In this document: positions 11,331 to 23,068 of the stretch, piece after piece | How positions within the stretch are numbered: position 1 is the first letter of the stretch | How the letters are laid out: every line of letters starts with the position of its first letter | Assembly (NCBI GenBank): GCA_030180135.1 | Contig: CM058231.1 | Location: 28,957,034 to 29,021,033, forward strand | Direction: 5' to 3' | DNA from: Orychophragmus violaceus | Taxonomy: Eukaryota > Streptophyta > Magnoliopsida > Brassicales > Brassicaceae | DNA: 64,000 bases | Notes under the pieces: generated by a model | Seen by the model: the letters and a program-made list of their open reading frames with translations, nothing else | Told to the model about the DNA's origin: nothing | The model's database searches: none | Made by a program: the position numbers and the translations under genes

Positions 11331-11798
11331 GGAGTCTAGAGATCATTTTTCTTTGATTGTTCTTATTCTCAACAGGTTTGGATAGCTATTATAAGGCGCT
11401 TGCATATTTCTAACCCTCTTGTGGCGTGGTCAACTATTCTCCAATGGCTGGTCGACTCGCAGTGGGGCAAGCTCTTGAAGATCGGCCTTCTGCAAGGATG
11501 GCAGGTTACTATTTATGGACTTTGGCTACAGTGGCTTAACTCTTTCTCATTCAAAAGTGGTTTCTCTCATCCTGGACTCTTTGAAGCTTAAATGTGCAGC
11601 GCTTTCTTCTCTTGGTTCACCTCTAGGGCCCGATTTATCTAATTTTTGGTTTGATCCACCATGATTTGGATGTTTCTTTTTCAGTCTATTTCTGATTTGT
11701 TCGCTCTTTCCCCTCTCTGTCCTTTTAATTATTTGCTGCTTACTCTTTGTATCCTTCAATTTCATTATCAATATAAGAAAACATTTTGTCAAAAAAAG

Positions 11799-11811
11799 AA
11801 TGATAAGTCAA
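11799..11811. repeat. Target-site duplication of LINE-1, right copy
   Basis: AATGATAAGTCAA, identical to 6319-6331. It lies directly after the A-rich tail of the LINE. Confidence 0.85.
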
Positions 11812-11828
11812 AGTCTTTCTCCTAAGAT

Positions 11829-12390
11829 TTAACTGCAAGTGCACAACAAATCAGTTGTAGACTTCTAGTATATAGGCTATCAAAAAATGATCTTAAAATT
11901 GCGCAATAGATTGTCGATACGAATTAAGCTAAGCGAGATGAATGTAGACAAGTAATGAAATCAATAAACAAGGTGTGTAAAAACAGAAGGAAGAAACTCT
12001 ATAATCAAAGAATTCTCAGAAAATCACGAATGCAAGTTAATCGATCAGTTATGATTCTACTATGTCCTAGAACTCGAAATACAAAGATAAAGTGAACCAA
12101 CTATCGCTGCGAAAACTATCTATGTCTAACAACCTATAAAACCAAATTTATTTGCGAGTTCTAAATTCTAAACATGAATTTAGTCAGGTTCGATTTTTCA
12201 CAAATTTCTTAAACCAAATTCCTTTTCGAATAGGCAATTTGCTCACCTAGATTATTTCTAGCTAGTTAACCAATTGTCGTTGCGAGAATTAACCTATGAT
12301 CAATGATCTAAGTAGCTAATTTAGATATTGCATTCACTTCGTAAATCTTAAATGGGCATTAATTTATTGTTATACAAATGGATTTTGTTT
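11829..12390 (+). repeat. Diverged Athila-like LTR fragment
   Basis: Blocks occur in the same order as in the LTRs of the Athila element at 17748 and 33970: AACTGCAAGTGCAC, AGTATATAGG, TTCTCAG-AAATCA, CTAGAACTC, TTGCGAG and a CTTAAACCAAATTCC-like block. Spacing is similar, though many substitutions and small indels separate the two. No partner LTR or internal region was found, so this is a solo LTR or a remnant. Identity was judged by eye. Confidence 0.6.
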
Positions 12391-12773
12391 TTGTTTATGT
12401 AAAAAAAGAACACAAGAATTTACCATGACAAAAATCAAGTAGATAGCTGATTTTTTTCGGAATGATATGAGATAAAACAGGGTTAATTCATTTAGGCTAG
12501 AAAGGTTAATTATATATACATATATTTAGACTTGTATGCTTAACGAATTTAACCGCTTATTTTAAAATAAAATGTTCTTTTTTTGTCTAACCTGATGCCA
12601 TTTTGGTCTATATTTTATCTTCTCTAAGAAACTACATGATTGGCATATTTATTTTTGACATAAAGTCGAGCAGAGATGACAAAATAATTACTTATTTGAT
12701 CTTCACTCAAAGTGATAATTTTGCCAATTTTCAAACACAAAGACATGTTTTATTAGGTGTCAAAACTGGATTT
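12391..12773. other. AT-rich spacer left of the nest
   Basis: About 380 bases of AT-rich DNA between the old LTR fragment and the target-site duplication of LINE-2. No gene, RNA or repeat unit was recognised. Confidence 0.45.
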
Positions 12774-12787
12774 TAAAGTGGCTAAAG
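12774..12787. repeat. Target-site duplication of LINE-2, left copy
   Basis: AAAGTGGCTAAAGA, matched at 41813-41826 immediately after the poly(A) tail. The unambiguous core is GTGGCTAAAGA. Confidence 0.75.
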
Positions 12788-13040
12788 AGAAGAGAGAAGA
12801 TTTTACGGCAGTTAGGGCGAACGGGATGGCGATTTAGGGATTCTCAGATGTGCTTTCGATGGCGATGGATTACGATAGATTTGGGTCACGATCTCGATTT
12901 CGGTATCAATCTATTTACGGTTGAAGGATGCGGTGGTTTATACGGTTGGGATTTGGTCTCTGAAATTTCGGAAACAAATGGATGGAAAGATGGAATCTTC
13001 GATTTGCTGGAGATACGGTCCTGTGCTATTGAGCGAATTG

Positions 13041-13355
13041 TGTTATAGGAATAACTGAGTAGCCACGTCAGCAAGTCAACAAGTCAGAAATGCCACGTCA
13101 GAAGGAAGAGCTGGAGTGTTTGTTAATATAGTTGACGACAGTCATAACTTTCTTCTTCATCTGAAAATTTGTTGTAACAAACTCTCTCTTTCTTTTCTCT
13201 GTAATCTGGGATTTGTGAGCTCGTGTTCGTCTTGAATCCATTCTACCTTCGTGATTCTAGTCGATTCGGGTATTGATTCGGTGTTTTATGAACATTGGAA
13301 TCGTGTTACTTCATTCTTAATCGAATATTCAATTGACCGTGGTTTTACTCTATCA
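13041..13355 (+). repeat. 5' LTR of element A
   Basis: Begins TGTTATAGG and ends ACTCTATCA, with the usual TG...CA ends. The preceding AATTG (13036-13040) is repeated after the 3' LTR. The 3' copy lies at 35371..35685; about five substitutions were seen (one adjacent pair near 13143 and singles near 13229, 13261 and 13346). Confidence 0.9.
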
Positions 13356-13369
13356 AAGGTATCAGAGCT
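13356..13369 (+). other. Primer-binding site of element A (initiator tRNA-Met type)
   Basis: AAGGTATCAGAGCTC directly follows the 5' LTR. It matches the common plant site complementary to the 3' end of initiator tRNA-Met (TGGTATCAGAGC), except that the first T is A. Confidence 0.75.
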
Positions 13370-13387
13370 CAATCGACTCTCGGAACG

Positions 13388-16300
13388 ATGACGGAGACGC
13401 GTTCGCAAGCGATTCTAAAGGAGGTTGAGGCTTCATTCGGTTCGAGATTTCAGGAGTTGGAGGTTCAAATCTCGGATCAAAATGAACGACTCCATACCTT
13501 TCTTGATCGGAGCATCGCCGTTCAGAATGAGAAGCTCCATTCGAAGATAGACCAGAGTATTGCGGAATTATTTGAAGCGATTCAGCTCGTAACTGTATCG
13601 AAAGGTCAAGCAACTGGTAGTAATGACCAGTCGGGAGATAGACCGCAATCACCATTGAGGAATCAATCGCATCATCAAATGCATAGCGGTGGAAGATCAG
13701 GTAATCACCAACACTATTATGGAATGACGAGGTTAACTAAGTTGGATTTTCCACGATTTAATGGTGAAAGAATGAAAGAGTGGTTATCTAAGGTAGAACA
13801 GTTTTTCTTGATGGATCATACACCGGTGGAATTGAAAGTAGGATTGGCATATATGCATTTTGATGGCCTTGCATATGCGTGGCATCAGTCAGTTATGGAA
13901 TCAGAATATGGTGCAAATTTCTTGTATGACTGGCCAGCTTACAAAGCATGGTTGCAAGAAAGATTTGAGGAACTTTTAGATGATCCGATTGCTGAATTGA
14001 AACAACTTCAAGAAACTGATGGTATAGCTGAGTATCATGGAAGATTTGAGTTGATAAGGAACCGTGTGAAGTTATCAGAGGAGTATCTGGTGAGTGCATA
14101 TCTGGCAGGGCTTCGTAATGATACTCAGATGCATATTCGAATGTTTGAACCTAAGACAGTGCGGCAGTGTTTAGTGTTGGGAAGGTTGTATGAGAAGGCA
14201 CACCCCAAGAAGCCTTATCAACAGTCTTGGTCTCAGCAGAAACACTCTGGAAACAACAACAAAGGTCTGTTAACGTACAAGAAGGAGCAGGAGGTTAAAC
14301 AGACTTATCCATTGTTGACAGACAAATCGCAAGAAGTGAAACCGAGGTCATTTTTATCTCAAGAAGACATGAGTAAGAGAAGAGCTGCAGGATTATGTTA
14401 CTTTTGTGAAGAAAAGTATACTCCTGGTCACTATTTGGAACATAAAAAGACTCAACTCTTTGCTATGGAGTTAGAAGAAGAGGAGGAAATGAGGGAAGAG
14501 CAAATTACAGAACAAGCACTAGAGGAATATGAGAGTGATTGTGCTCATATTTCAGTGAATGCTATGGAAGGAATTTCAAGTTTTCAAACAATGAGGGTCA
14601 AAGGAGTTCATGGCAAGAGATCATTGTTTATATTGATTGATTCTGGCTCCACACACAATTTTATTGATCCACAAGTTACTGATAAATTGGGATGTAAGTT
14701 GGTCACTATGAATCTGGCTAAGGTGAAAGTAGCAGATGGAAGACAAATGGGAGTAACTGCTAAGGTGGAGAAATTACAATGGGGATTTCAGAGTCTTTCA
14801 TTTGTGGCTGACTTCATGGTCTTACCACTAGGAGGGTGTGATATGGTTTTGGGAGTAGAATGGTTGGCACAATGGGGACCTGTTACTTGGGATTTCCAGA
14901 AGTTAACCATGTTGTTTAAAATGGGTGATAAGAAGATTTTACTCCATGGTCTTAAGACAGGTTCTGTGAGAGAAGTGAAAGCAGTGAAGCTGAATAAGAT
15001 ACAGACAGAAGATATGCAACTCTCTATGATATGTGTTCAAGAGAAGGAGATGGATACTCCGGTACAATTTTTTCAGTTAGAAGCTATGAATATTGAATCA
15101 CAAGTAGTACCAGAAATGGGAGAATTATTGAAGGAATATGCTGATGTGTTTGAAGAACCGAGAGCTCTACCTCCATTCCGTGATAAGCATAATCATAAGA
15201 TCCCTTTGGTTGAAGGAGCTAATCCAGTGAATCAAAGACCTTATAGATATGTTGTCCACCAAAAGAATGAGATAGATAAGATGGTTCAGGAATTGTTAGA
15301 TGCAGGAACAATTCAAACCACTTGCATTTCCTATGCTTCACCTGTGGTTTTGGTCAAGAAGAAGGATGGTTCTTGGAGGCTTTGTGTAGATTACAGGGGT
15401 CTTAATGGATTAACTGTGAAGGACAGGTTTCCAATACCTCTAATTGAAGACTTAATGGATGAGTTACCGGGATCTAAAGTCTACTCTAAGATAGACCTAC
15501 GTGCTGGATACCATCAAGTCCGTATGGATCCACAGGATGTTCACAAAACAGCTTTCAAGACCCATAGTGGGCATTACGAGTATTTAGTTATGTCATTTGG
15601 CTTAACTAACGCCCCTGCAACCTTTCAAGGGCTTATGAATGCTGTTTTCAAACCACTACTGCGGAAGAGTGTGTTGATTTTCTTTGATGATATTTTGGTC
15701 TATAGCTCAACTATGGAGCTACACATCTTACATCTACAGGAAGTGTTGAAGTTAATGAGAGAGAATAGTTTGTTTGCCAAAAGAAGCAAATGTGCATTTG
15801 GTACAGACAGAGTGGAATATTTGGGACATTACATAGAGGGAAGAGGAGTTTCTACAGATCCTGCTAAGATAAAGGCTGTAATGGAGTGGCCTCAGCCGAG
15901 TAATTTGAAGCAGTTAAGAGGATTTTTAGGCCTGGCAGGGTACTATAGAAGATTTGTCAAGTTGTTTGGTACAATTTCTAGACCTTTAGCAGCTCTTACC
16001 AAGAGAGATTGTTTTATTTGGTCTGAAGAGGCACAAGTGGCATTTGATACGATGAAGCAGACTTTATGTCAAGCTCCGGTGTTAGCTTTACCTCAGTTTG
16101 ACAAACCCTTTGTTATAGAAACTGATGCTTGTGGTAATGGGATAGGAGCAGTGTTAATGCAAGAGGGACATCCATTGGCGTATATCAGCCGCCATTTAAA
16201 AGGAAAACAACTTCACCTGTCCATCTATGAAAAGGAGCTTTTAGCGGTGGTTTTTGCAATCCAGAAATGGCGTCATTATCTTTTGATAGGACATTTCATA

Positions 16301-17747
16301 ATCAAGACTGATCAGAGAATCTTAAAGTACCTACTGGAGCAGAGGTTGAACACCCCTATTCAACAACAGTGGTTACCAAAACTTCTAGAGTTTGATTATG
16401 ATCAATATCGCCAAGGTAAAGAAAATTTGGCTGCATATGCTTTATCAAGAGTGGAGGGTGCAGAGGTATTGCATGTGGCTTTATCTGTAGTAGAATGTGA
16501 TCTTCTGAAGTTGATACAGGAAGGTTATGCAGAGGATGAACATCTTAAGTTGCTCATTGAAGAGTTGAAGCAGAACCCAAACGGGAGAAAGCATTTTGCT
16601 TGGTCTCAGGGAATACTTCGCAGGAAGAGTAAAATTGTGGTACCAAAGTCTCTTGATGTACGTACTAAAATACTTGAATGGTTACATGGATCTGGTGCAG
16701 GTGGTCATTCAGGCAGAGATGTTACATTGCAGAGGATCAAGGGAATATTTTATTGGAAGGGTATGTCCACTGACATTCAAGCTTACATACGCAGATGTGC
16801 TATTTGTCAGCAGTGCAAGTCAGATACAGCCGCTTATCCTGGTCTGATTCAACCATTACCTATACCAGAGAACACTTGGATGGATATCTCTTTAGACTTT
16901 ATTGATGGTCTGCCTCTATCCAGTGGAAAGTCTGTTATTTTGGTTGTGGTGGATCGTTTGAGCAAGGCAGCTCATTTTGTGGCATTATCACATCCATATA
17001 CTGCCTCTTCTGTTGCTCAAGCTTTCTTGGATAACATTTTCAAGCTGCATGGGTTTCCAAGATCAATTGTCAGTGACAGAGATGTTGTGTTCTTAAGTGA
17101 CTTTTGGCAAGAACTATTCAGTTTACAAGGAGTTGCTCTGAATCTCTCTAGTGCTTATCATCCTCAAAGTGATGGGCAGACTGAGGTGGTTAATAGGTGT
17201 TTAGAAACATACCTTCGTTGCATGTGTAGTGATAGGCCACATCTATGGATTAAATGGCTTCCTCTAGCTGAGTTTTGGTATAACACAAACTCTCACTCAT
17301 CTATTGGCATGACTCCTTATGAAGCAGTGTATGGTCAAGTTCATCCTCAACATTTACCTTATCTACCAGGAGAGTCAAAGGTGGCAGTAGTAGATAAATG
17401 CTTGCAGGACAGAGAGAATATGTTGCTTATGCTGAAATTTCATCTCATGAGGGCGCAGCATAGGATGCAACAATTGGCTGATCAACACAGGACTGAACGT
17501 TATTTTGATGTGGGTGATATGGTATATGTCAAGCTTCAACCGTATCGTCAACAGTCTGTGGTAATGCGTTCCAATCAGAAACTCTCTCTCAAGTACTTTG
17601 GCCCATACAAGATTATTGACAAGTGTGGAGAAGTTGCGTATAAGTTGGCTTTACCACCCCATTCTCAGATTCATCCTGTCTTTCACATTTCTCAGTTGAA
17701 GTTGGCAGTGGGTAATGTTTCTACTTCTACAGAGCTTCCTTACTCCA
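13388..17747 (+). pseudogene. Element A gag-pol polyprotein, 5' 96% (split by element B)
   Basis: The ATG at 13388 opens 1453 uninterrupted codons. Gag with a predicted coiled-coil start occupies roughly residues 1-270, and a knuckle-like CYFCEEKYTPGH region follows near 335. The aspartic protease (IDSGSTHNF) has Asp418. Reverse transcriptase has FDD at 766-768. RNase H spans about 900-1020; the motif normally DALSR reads YALSR (Tyr1017). Integrase has GGHSG and CAICQQC for its zinc site, and a D,D,E set in LDFIDG, SDRD and TEVVNR. The frame runs into the Athila LTR at 17748; the native end is at 35171..35358. In the undisturbed element the product would be about 1515 residues. Apart from the insertion, the Tyr1017 change is the only obvious lesion. 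Confidence 0.9.
17743..17747. repeat. Target-site duplication of element B, left copy
   Basis: CTCCA, repeated at 35166-35170 beyond the other LTR. It proves that 17743-17747 and 35171 onward were contiguous before element B arrived. Confidence 0.9.
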
Positions 17748-18944
17748 TGATAGGTCAAGAATTAATCCCTATACTAAACTGCAAGTGCACAGCAATATCA
17801 ATGTAGTATATAGGGTATCGAAATCCACAGAGACTCCAGTGTTCAATAGCTCAAGAACAGGAATTTAACTAGGAAGAAAGCAATGTAATTGAATTAAAAG
17901 CAATGCAAGAAAGTAAATCAGTAGCAGAGATTGTTGGTTGTGAAAACAAGTTATTAAGAGCGCTAGGTCTAGGGCGTTCTCAGGAAATCAGACAAGCAGA
18001 CAGTTCATTCAGCAAGGATCTAATTAAGCACAGTTCTAGAACTCAAAACACAGATATAGAATTAACCAAATTCCTTTGCGATAATTCTCTAAGTCTAAGT
18101 GCAGCAAACCAAACTTTCGTTTGCGAGAACTAACAGATTAAACCAGCTTTAATTCCAAGTTTGATATGTTCACAATTATCCTAAACCAAACTTCCGTTTG
18201 CGCAAAGTTTAATTGCCCAATTTAATTAGTTCAGATTCCTAAACCCCACTTCCGTGACGTATTTAGCAACCTAAGATCTAGATTCTAATTGATCAGGTTA
18301 GAACTAGCTTTAAGCACAATTAAATTGAAGAACAGATAAAGTTTGAATCCTTAGCTGAAATTGAACAAGTCTAGCAGGTCACGAAATCCTATGTGAGAAA
18401 CCTTAAACCTAACAAGGAATCTACTCAGACATAGATAATGAAAACATAATCATATGATGAATAAATTGCATAAAAGAATAAGAGTAAAAGGGGTTCAAAA
18501 TCTTCTCCAAATACAGATGATGTAACAGGTTCAGATCAGCCCCAAAAGCTCTAAAAATCCTCTGCTCTTAATTATGAAAGCGTAATGTAAATTAAACACC
18601 AAAAACTTAATTATATAGGTCTAATCTCGGCCAGGGGCTTCTTTGTAAATATCAGGAACTTCTGGATCAAAGTGCAATATCTTGATTCTTCTAAACCGCC
18701 GAGTTTTGGCCCATCTCGCTGGTGCATCGATCGATGCTAGGCATGCAACGATCGACACATTTCTCTGTTTCGGACAGTGAACTCTATCTCTCGGTCAAAC
18801 ACTCCAAAAATCTCCAAAATGCTCCATTATCTCCAATTCAGCTCCAAACCTGATTATACCTGTAAAAGACTCTAAAAGAACACAAAAGACACTAAAAACA
18901 CAACTATATCATGGCATAAAACCGGTAAAAACCATGATATATCA
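17748..18944 (-). repeat. 3' LTR of element B
   Basis: On the plus strand it begins TGATAGGTCAAG and ends CATGATATATCA. It is 1197 bp, against 1196 bp for the partner at 33970..35165. A short open frame at 17903..18133, present in both LTRs, is not a gene. It contains a perfect GCATCGATCGATGC palindrome at 18724-18737 and GCAACGATCG at 18745-18754. Confidence 0.9.
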
Positions 18945-18958
18945 ACTCCCCCACACTT
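18945..18958 (-). other. Polypurine tract of element B
   Basis: On the minus strand the sequence AAGTGTGGGGGAGT abuts the 3' LTR and would prime plus-strand DNA synthesis. Near copies of the same tract occur at about 19118-19133 and 19877-19892. Confidence 0.75.
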
Positions 18959-20307
18959 AGCCTTTGCTTGCCCTCAAGCAAAACATAGAACTAAAGCTTG
19001 GTGAAGAGGTTTGAAAACTCTTCAGAAACTCATTTCATCCTAGAAGCTACAATACTCAGATTCCCCTTAGTAAACCACTGCAAGAATCAATCACAGGATA
19101 TCAAGACCAACATGTACTTCCCCCACACTTAGCAACTGTCCTAGGTAAACTCCACAATCACATTCAAGCATTCAAATTCTCCCTACTGACTTCTGCAAGT
19201 ATTTAAGTGCGGTCTCACCTAAGGAGTATCGATCAAAGGGCACATGGATTCTTACCTTATCAGCTCTAGACCACCATACTACCTTTCTCTAGTCCCTTTC
19301 TTCTCTTTCCCTTCTTTAACAACTGATTTTTCCCCATTGGGTATCATTTTATTTTATTTTATCAGTGTTCTTCCCGTTATGGGGTGTACTTTGGACACAT
19401 TCCATGGATCACATGAGAGAAAATAGTGTTTGCTACCATTCCCATGACCACTTCGGAGTTACTAACTCATCCTCAGTTTATTATCTTTTTTTTTTTTACT
19501 TTATGGAAGGAGAGAAGGGGACTAAATAGGATAGGTTGACAGGCTGTGTCAGAACTAACAAGGGAATCCGACACAAAGTATACCAAGCCCTTAGGTGAGA
19601 AATCTAAGTCAGTATTAAATTGAAGTCAGTAAAAGGATCCTCTGATACCTGAAGTGATGTGGGTGTTCCCAGTAGGTTGATCTGTGATGGGGTTTTCTAA
19701 TAGTCAGAGATAGATCCTGCAACTTCATCCCAATGGTTACTTAAGTTCCTGCAAGTCTTGTAAATCTTCTCAGAAAATCATAGTTTCTTACTTAAACAAT
19801 TTTGACTCAATAAAACAAAAAAAAATTGAAAAACGGACTGACTCTTAAGAAAACAGAAAACAAAAGTCAGTAGCACCTCCCCCACACTTAAGACACACTG
19901 TCCCCAGTAGTGTCCAGCGAAGGATCGGTAAAAAGAAAATAAAAAATTGAAAAGATGAAATTATGTCTGTCGGGTTTACCTCTGTCGCTCAGGCATCGAC
20001 CGTTGCACTAAGTGCATCGACCGTTACTTGGCGATTTTCGTGTATGGTCGATCGTTGCTCAAGAGCGCAACGATCGCTGCAATGCGATTCCTTTCGTGTT
20101 GTGACGATCGACACAGAAGTGAGTCGATCGTTGCACTGCGATTTTGTCCGAGACCTGCAAACATAACTGCACCAAAAACAAACGCAAACGTAAAATCCTA
20201 ACAAAAACACCAAAAATTAAGTAGAAAAACACCAGTACCTAATGGTGGGTTGCCTCCCACCCAGCGCTTGTTTAAGGTCAATAGCTTGACCGGACGGATG
20301 GGAATTT
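18959..20307 (-). other. Element B 3' noncoding region
   Basis: About 1.35 kb between pol and the 3' LTR with no supported reading frame; some Athila elements carry an env-like frame here. It contains two further polypurine-tract-like stretches, a T-run near 19487-19497, and a cluster of CGATCG-type palindromes between 19993 and 20134. Confidence 0.6.
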
Positions 20308-23063
20308 TCAGGTGGAGGGAGCATGATCCAGGGGCAAAATCTGACCTCTGGGAATCTCGGCCTTAGCCCAATAGTGTTTTACCCTCTGCCCATTTACAGC
20401 AAACTCATTACCTTCCTTGCCAATTAAAATGACAGCTCCATATGGACGCACTTCTTTGATCGTGTATGGTCCAGACCATCTTGATTTCAGCTTGCCTGGA
20501 AACAAATGCAAGCGAGAATTGTATAACAGTCGTTAGGCTTAAACCGTCTGGAGACAATCTTTTTGTCGTGATAAGCCTTAGTCCTTTCCTTGTACAACTT
20601 TGAGTTCTCATAGGCAAAATGTCTAATCTCATCCAACTCATTGAGCTGTATCAATCTCCTCTCTGCAGTTGGTTTGAGGTCAAAGTTCATCTGTTTTACA
20701 GCCCATGCTGCCTTGTGCTCAAGTTCTACTGGCAGATGACATGCTTTCCCATACAGCAAATGGAATGGAGTAGTCCCCAATGGCGTTTTAAACGCGGTCC
20801 TGTAGGCCCACAAAGCATCATCAAGCTTAGCTGCCCAATCTTTCCTTGTCTTCCCAACTGTCTTCTCCAAGATCTGCTTGATTTGTCTGTTAGAAACTTC
20901 TACCTGTCCACTAGTCTGTGGGTGATAAGGAGTAGCAACTCGGTGATGCACTCCATGCTTCTTCAGGAGCTTCTCAAAAACCTTATTAATAAAGTGAGAT
21001 CCTCCATCACTAATTACTATCCGAGGTACTCCAAACCTAGGGAATATGATGGATTTAAACAGCTTAATGACTACTGAAGAGTCATTGGTTGGACTAGCTA
21101 TTGCTTCTACCCACTTAGATACATAATCCACAACAACTAATATGAATTTATTCCCATAAGATGAGGGAAAAGGACCCATAAAGTCTATGCCCCAGCAATC
21201 AAAAACCTCAACCTCAAGAATGAAATTCTGAGGCATCTCATGCTTCCTGCTGATTTTCCCTCTCCTCTGGCAGGCATCACAATGAGAAATAAAGGAGTGA
21301 GTATCAGCGAACATTGTAGGCCACCAGAAACCTTCTTGCAAAACCTTAGACACAGTTTTGAAAGTTGCAAAATGTCCTGCATAATCTGATCCGTGGCAGT
21401 GGAATAGGATATCTGGAACCTCCGACTCAGCAACACATCTTCTATAAAGGCCATCCGAACAATGCTTATAGAGGTAAGGTTCATCCCAATAGTACCTCCT
21501 AAGTTCTCTGAAGAACCTCTTCTTTTCATACCCTTTCAGATTATCTGGTTCAGTCTCTGCAGCCAGATAATTGGCTATGTCTGCATACCATGGTCGATCA
21601 TTTGTTGCGACAGCATTAATCTCAAACTCATGCTTTCCAATCCGTATCGTAAAAGTTTCTGGGTCTGTATCCGCGCTGCAACGATCGTCACAGTCGGGTG
21701 TATCGATCGTCGCTGTCCCGATAGATGCATCGATCGACGCTGACGTCGCATCGATCGACGCAACGCGATTAATCCGACAGTTTTGCAGGTTTCTGTCCAA
21801 ATCAGTCTCACAGATTGTCCCAACCATATTGACGTTTTCTTCAGGCAAATAGTCATTAATTGGCACGTCCTCCTCAACTAGCATCCTCGAAAGATGGTCA
21901 GCAACTCCATTCTCAACCCCTTTCTTATCTCTCACTTCAATATCAAATTCCTGAAGCAACAGGATCCATCTCAACAGTCTTGGCTTAGCATCCTTCTTCT
22001 GCATCAGATACTTCAGGGCTGAATGATCAGTGTGTACAATCACCTTGGAGCCAACAAGATAAGAGCGAAATTTCTCAAATGCAAAGACAACTGCCAGCAA
22101 CTCCTTCTCCGTAGTGGCATAGTTTCTTTGTGCATCATCCAGTGTCCTACTGGTATAATAGATAGCATGAAGCTTTCTATCTTTCTTTTGTCCAAGAACA
22201 GCTCCTACAGCATAATCACTTGCATCACACATTACTTCGAAAGGCAAATCCCAATCCGGTGGCTGAACTATGGGAGCACTCACTAATGCCTGCTTGATCT
22301 GTTCAAATGCAGTTTGACAATCTGCAGTGAACTCAAATTTGGTGTCTTTACACAGCAAAGCAGTTAGTGGCCTAGCAATCCTACTAAAATCCTTGATGAA
22401 CCGTCTATAGAAGCCAGCATGTCCAAGAAAGCTTCTAATAGACTTAACAGAATCAGGTGCCTGCAGGTTGGTCATCACCTCGATTTTAGCGCGGTCCACC
22501 TCTATTCCTGCTTCGGACACTTTATGTCCAAGCACAATGCCATCTCTGACCATGAAATGACACTTCTCCCAGTTAAGAACTAAGTGCTTCTCTTCGCATC
22601 TTGTCAGAACCTTGCACAAATTATCTAAGCACTCATTATAGGATGATCCATATACTGAGAAATCATCCATGAATACTTCCATAAAATCCTCAATCATATC
22701 TGTGAATATGGACATCATGCATCTCTGGAAAGTGGCTGGTGCGTTGCAGAGTCCAAAAGGCATCCTACGGTAGGCGAATGTCCCATATGGACAAGTGAAA
22801 GTGGTCTTTCCCTGATCCTCTGGATGGATGGGAATCTGAAAGAAACCTGAGTAGCCATCTAAGAAGCAGTAGTAAGGATGATTTGCTAACCTTTCGAGCA
22901 TATGCTCAATAAAAGGCAAAGGAAAATGATCTTTCCTGGTAGCAGCATTAAGCTTCCTGTAATCTATGCACATCATGTGTCCTGTCACAGTCCTAGTAGG
23001 TATCAGCTCGTTCTTCTCATTCTTCACAACTATAACACCGCCCTTCTTTGGCACTACATGGAC
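20308..23063 (-). pseudogene. Element B pol: reverse transcriptase, RNase H, integrase (frameshifted)
   Basis: Continues the gag-protease frame after the copia insertion (VHVVPKKGG at 23063). Reverse transcriptase carries YRKLN, LDGYSGFFQI and the catalytic FMDD (MEVFMDDFSVYG). RNase H follows (CDASDYAVGAVLG; HTDHSALKYL). Next is a spacer rich in Ser-Ile-Asp around 21675-21765. Integrase then has CDACQRRG, WGIDFMGP, VISDGGSHF and YHPQTSGQVEVSNR. Near 20525 the frame is lost (after RRFKPND). The remaining C-terminus, LHLFPGKLKSRWSGPY and about 55 more residues, continues in another frame to 20308. This tail is the usual Athila integrase end. The copia insertion and the frameshift together abolish the normal polyprotein. 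Confidence 0.85.
21675..21765 (-). repeat. Palindrome cluster inside Athila pol
   Basis: Four near-copies of GCAWCGATCGWTGC in about 85 bases: about 21678-21691, 21701-21713, 21727-21740 and 21748-21761. Read on the minus strand in the pol frame they give repeated Ser-Ile-Asp-Ala/Thr peptides (ASIDATSASIDASIG) between RNase H and integrase. Confidence 0.7.
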
Positions 23064-23068
23064 TGGAC
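23064..23068. repeat. Target-site duplication of copia element, left copy
   Basis: TGGAC, repeated at 30692-30696 after the other LTR. Confidence 0.9.

Larger units (their letters stand above)
6332..11798 (+). mobile_element. LINE-1: decayed full-length plant L1-type LINE
   Basis: Non-LTR retrotransposon bounded by a 13-bp target-site duplication, AATGATAAGTCAA, at 6319-6331 and 11799-11811. A short A-rich tail (11791-11797) precedes the right copy. Inside, in order, are ORF1 (DUF4283-like domain plus a CCHC knuckle), then ORF2 with an endonuclease, reverse transcriptase and a trace of the zf-RVT region. Many frameshifts and stops make it non-autonomous. It is about 5.5 kb, close to the expected length, so it was not strongly 5'-truncated on insertion. 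The right flank is an old Athila-like LTR fragment. Confidence 0.85.

Noticed and set aside
17903..18133. 76-codon open frame, repeated identically at 34125..34355
   Set aside because: It lies in both LTRs of the Athila element, so the repetition is explained by LTR identity, and it has no recognisable protein features.
18959..20307. Athila env-like gene
   Set aside because: The region between pol and the 3' LTR lacks any frame above about 75 codons and no transmembrane-type segment was seen.
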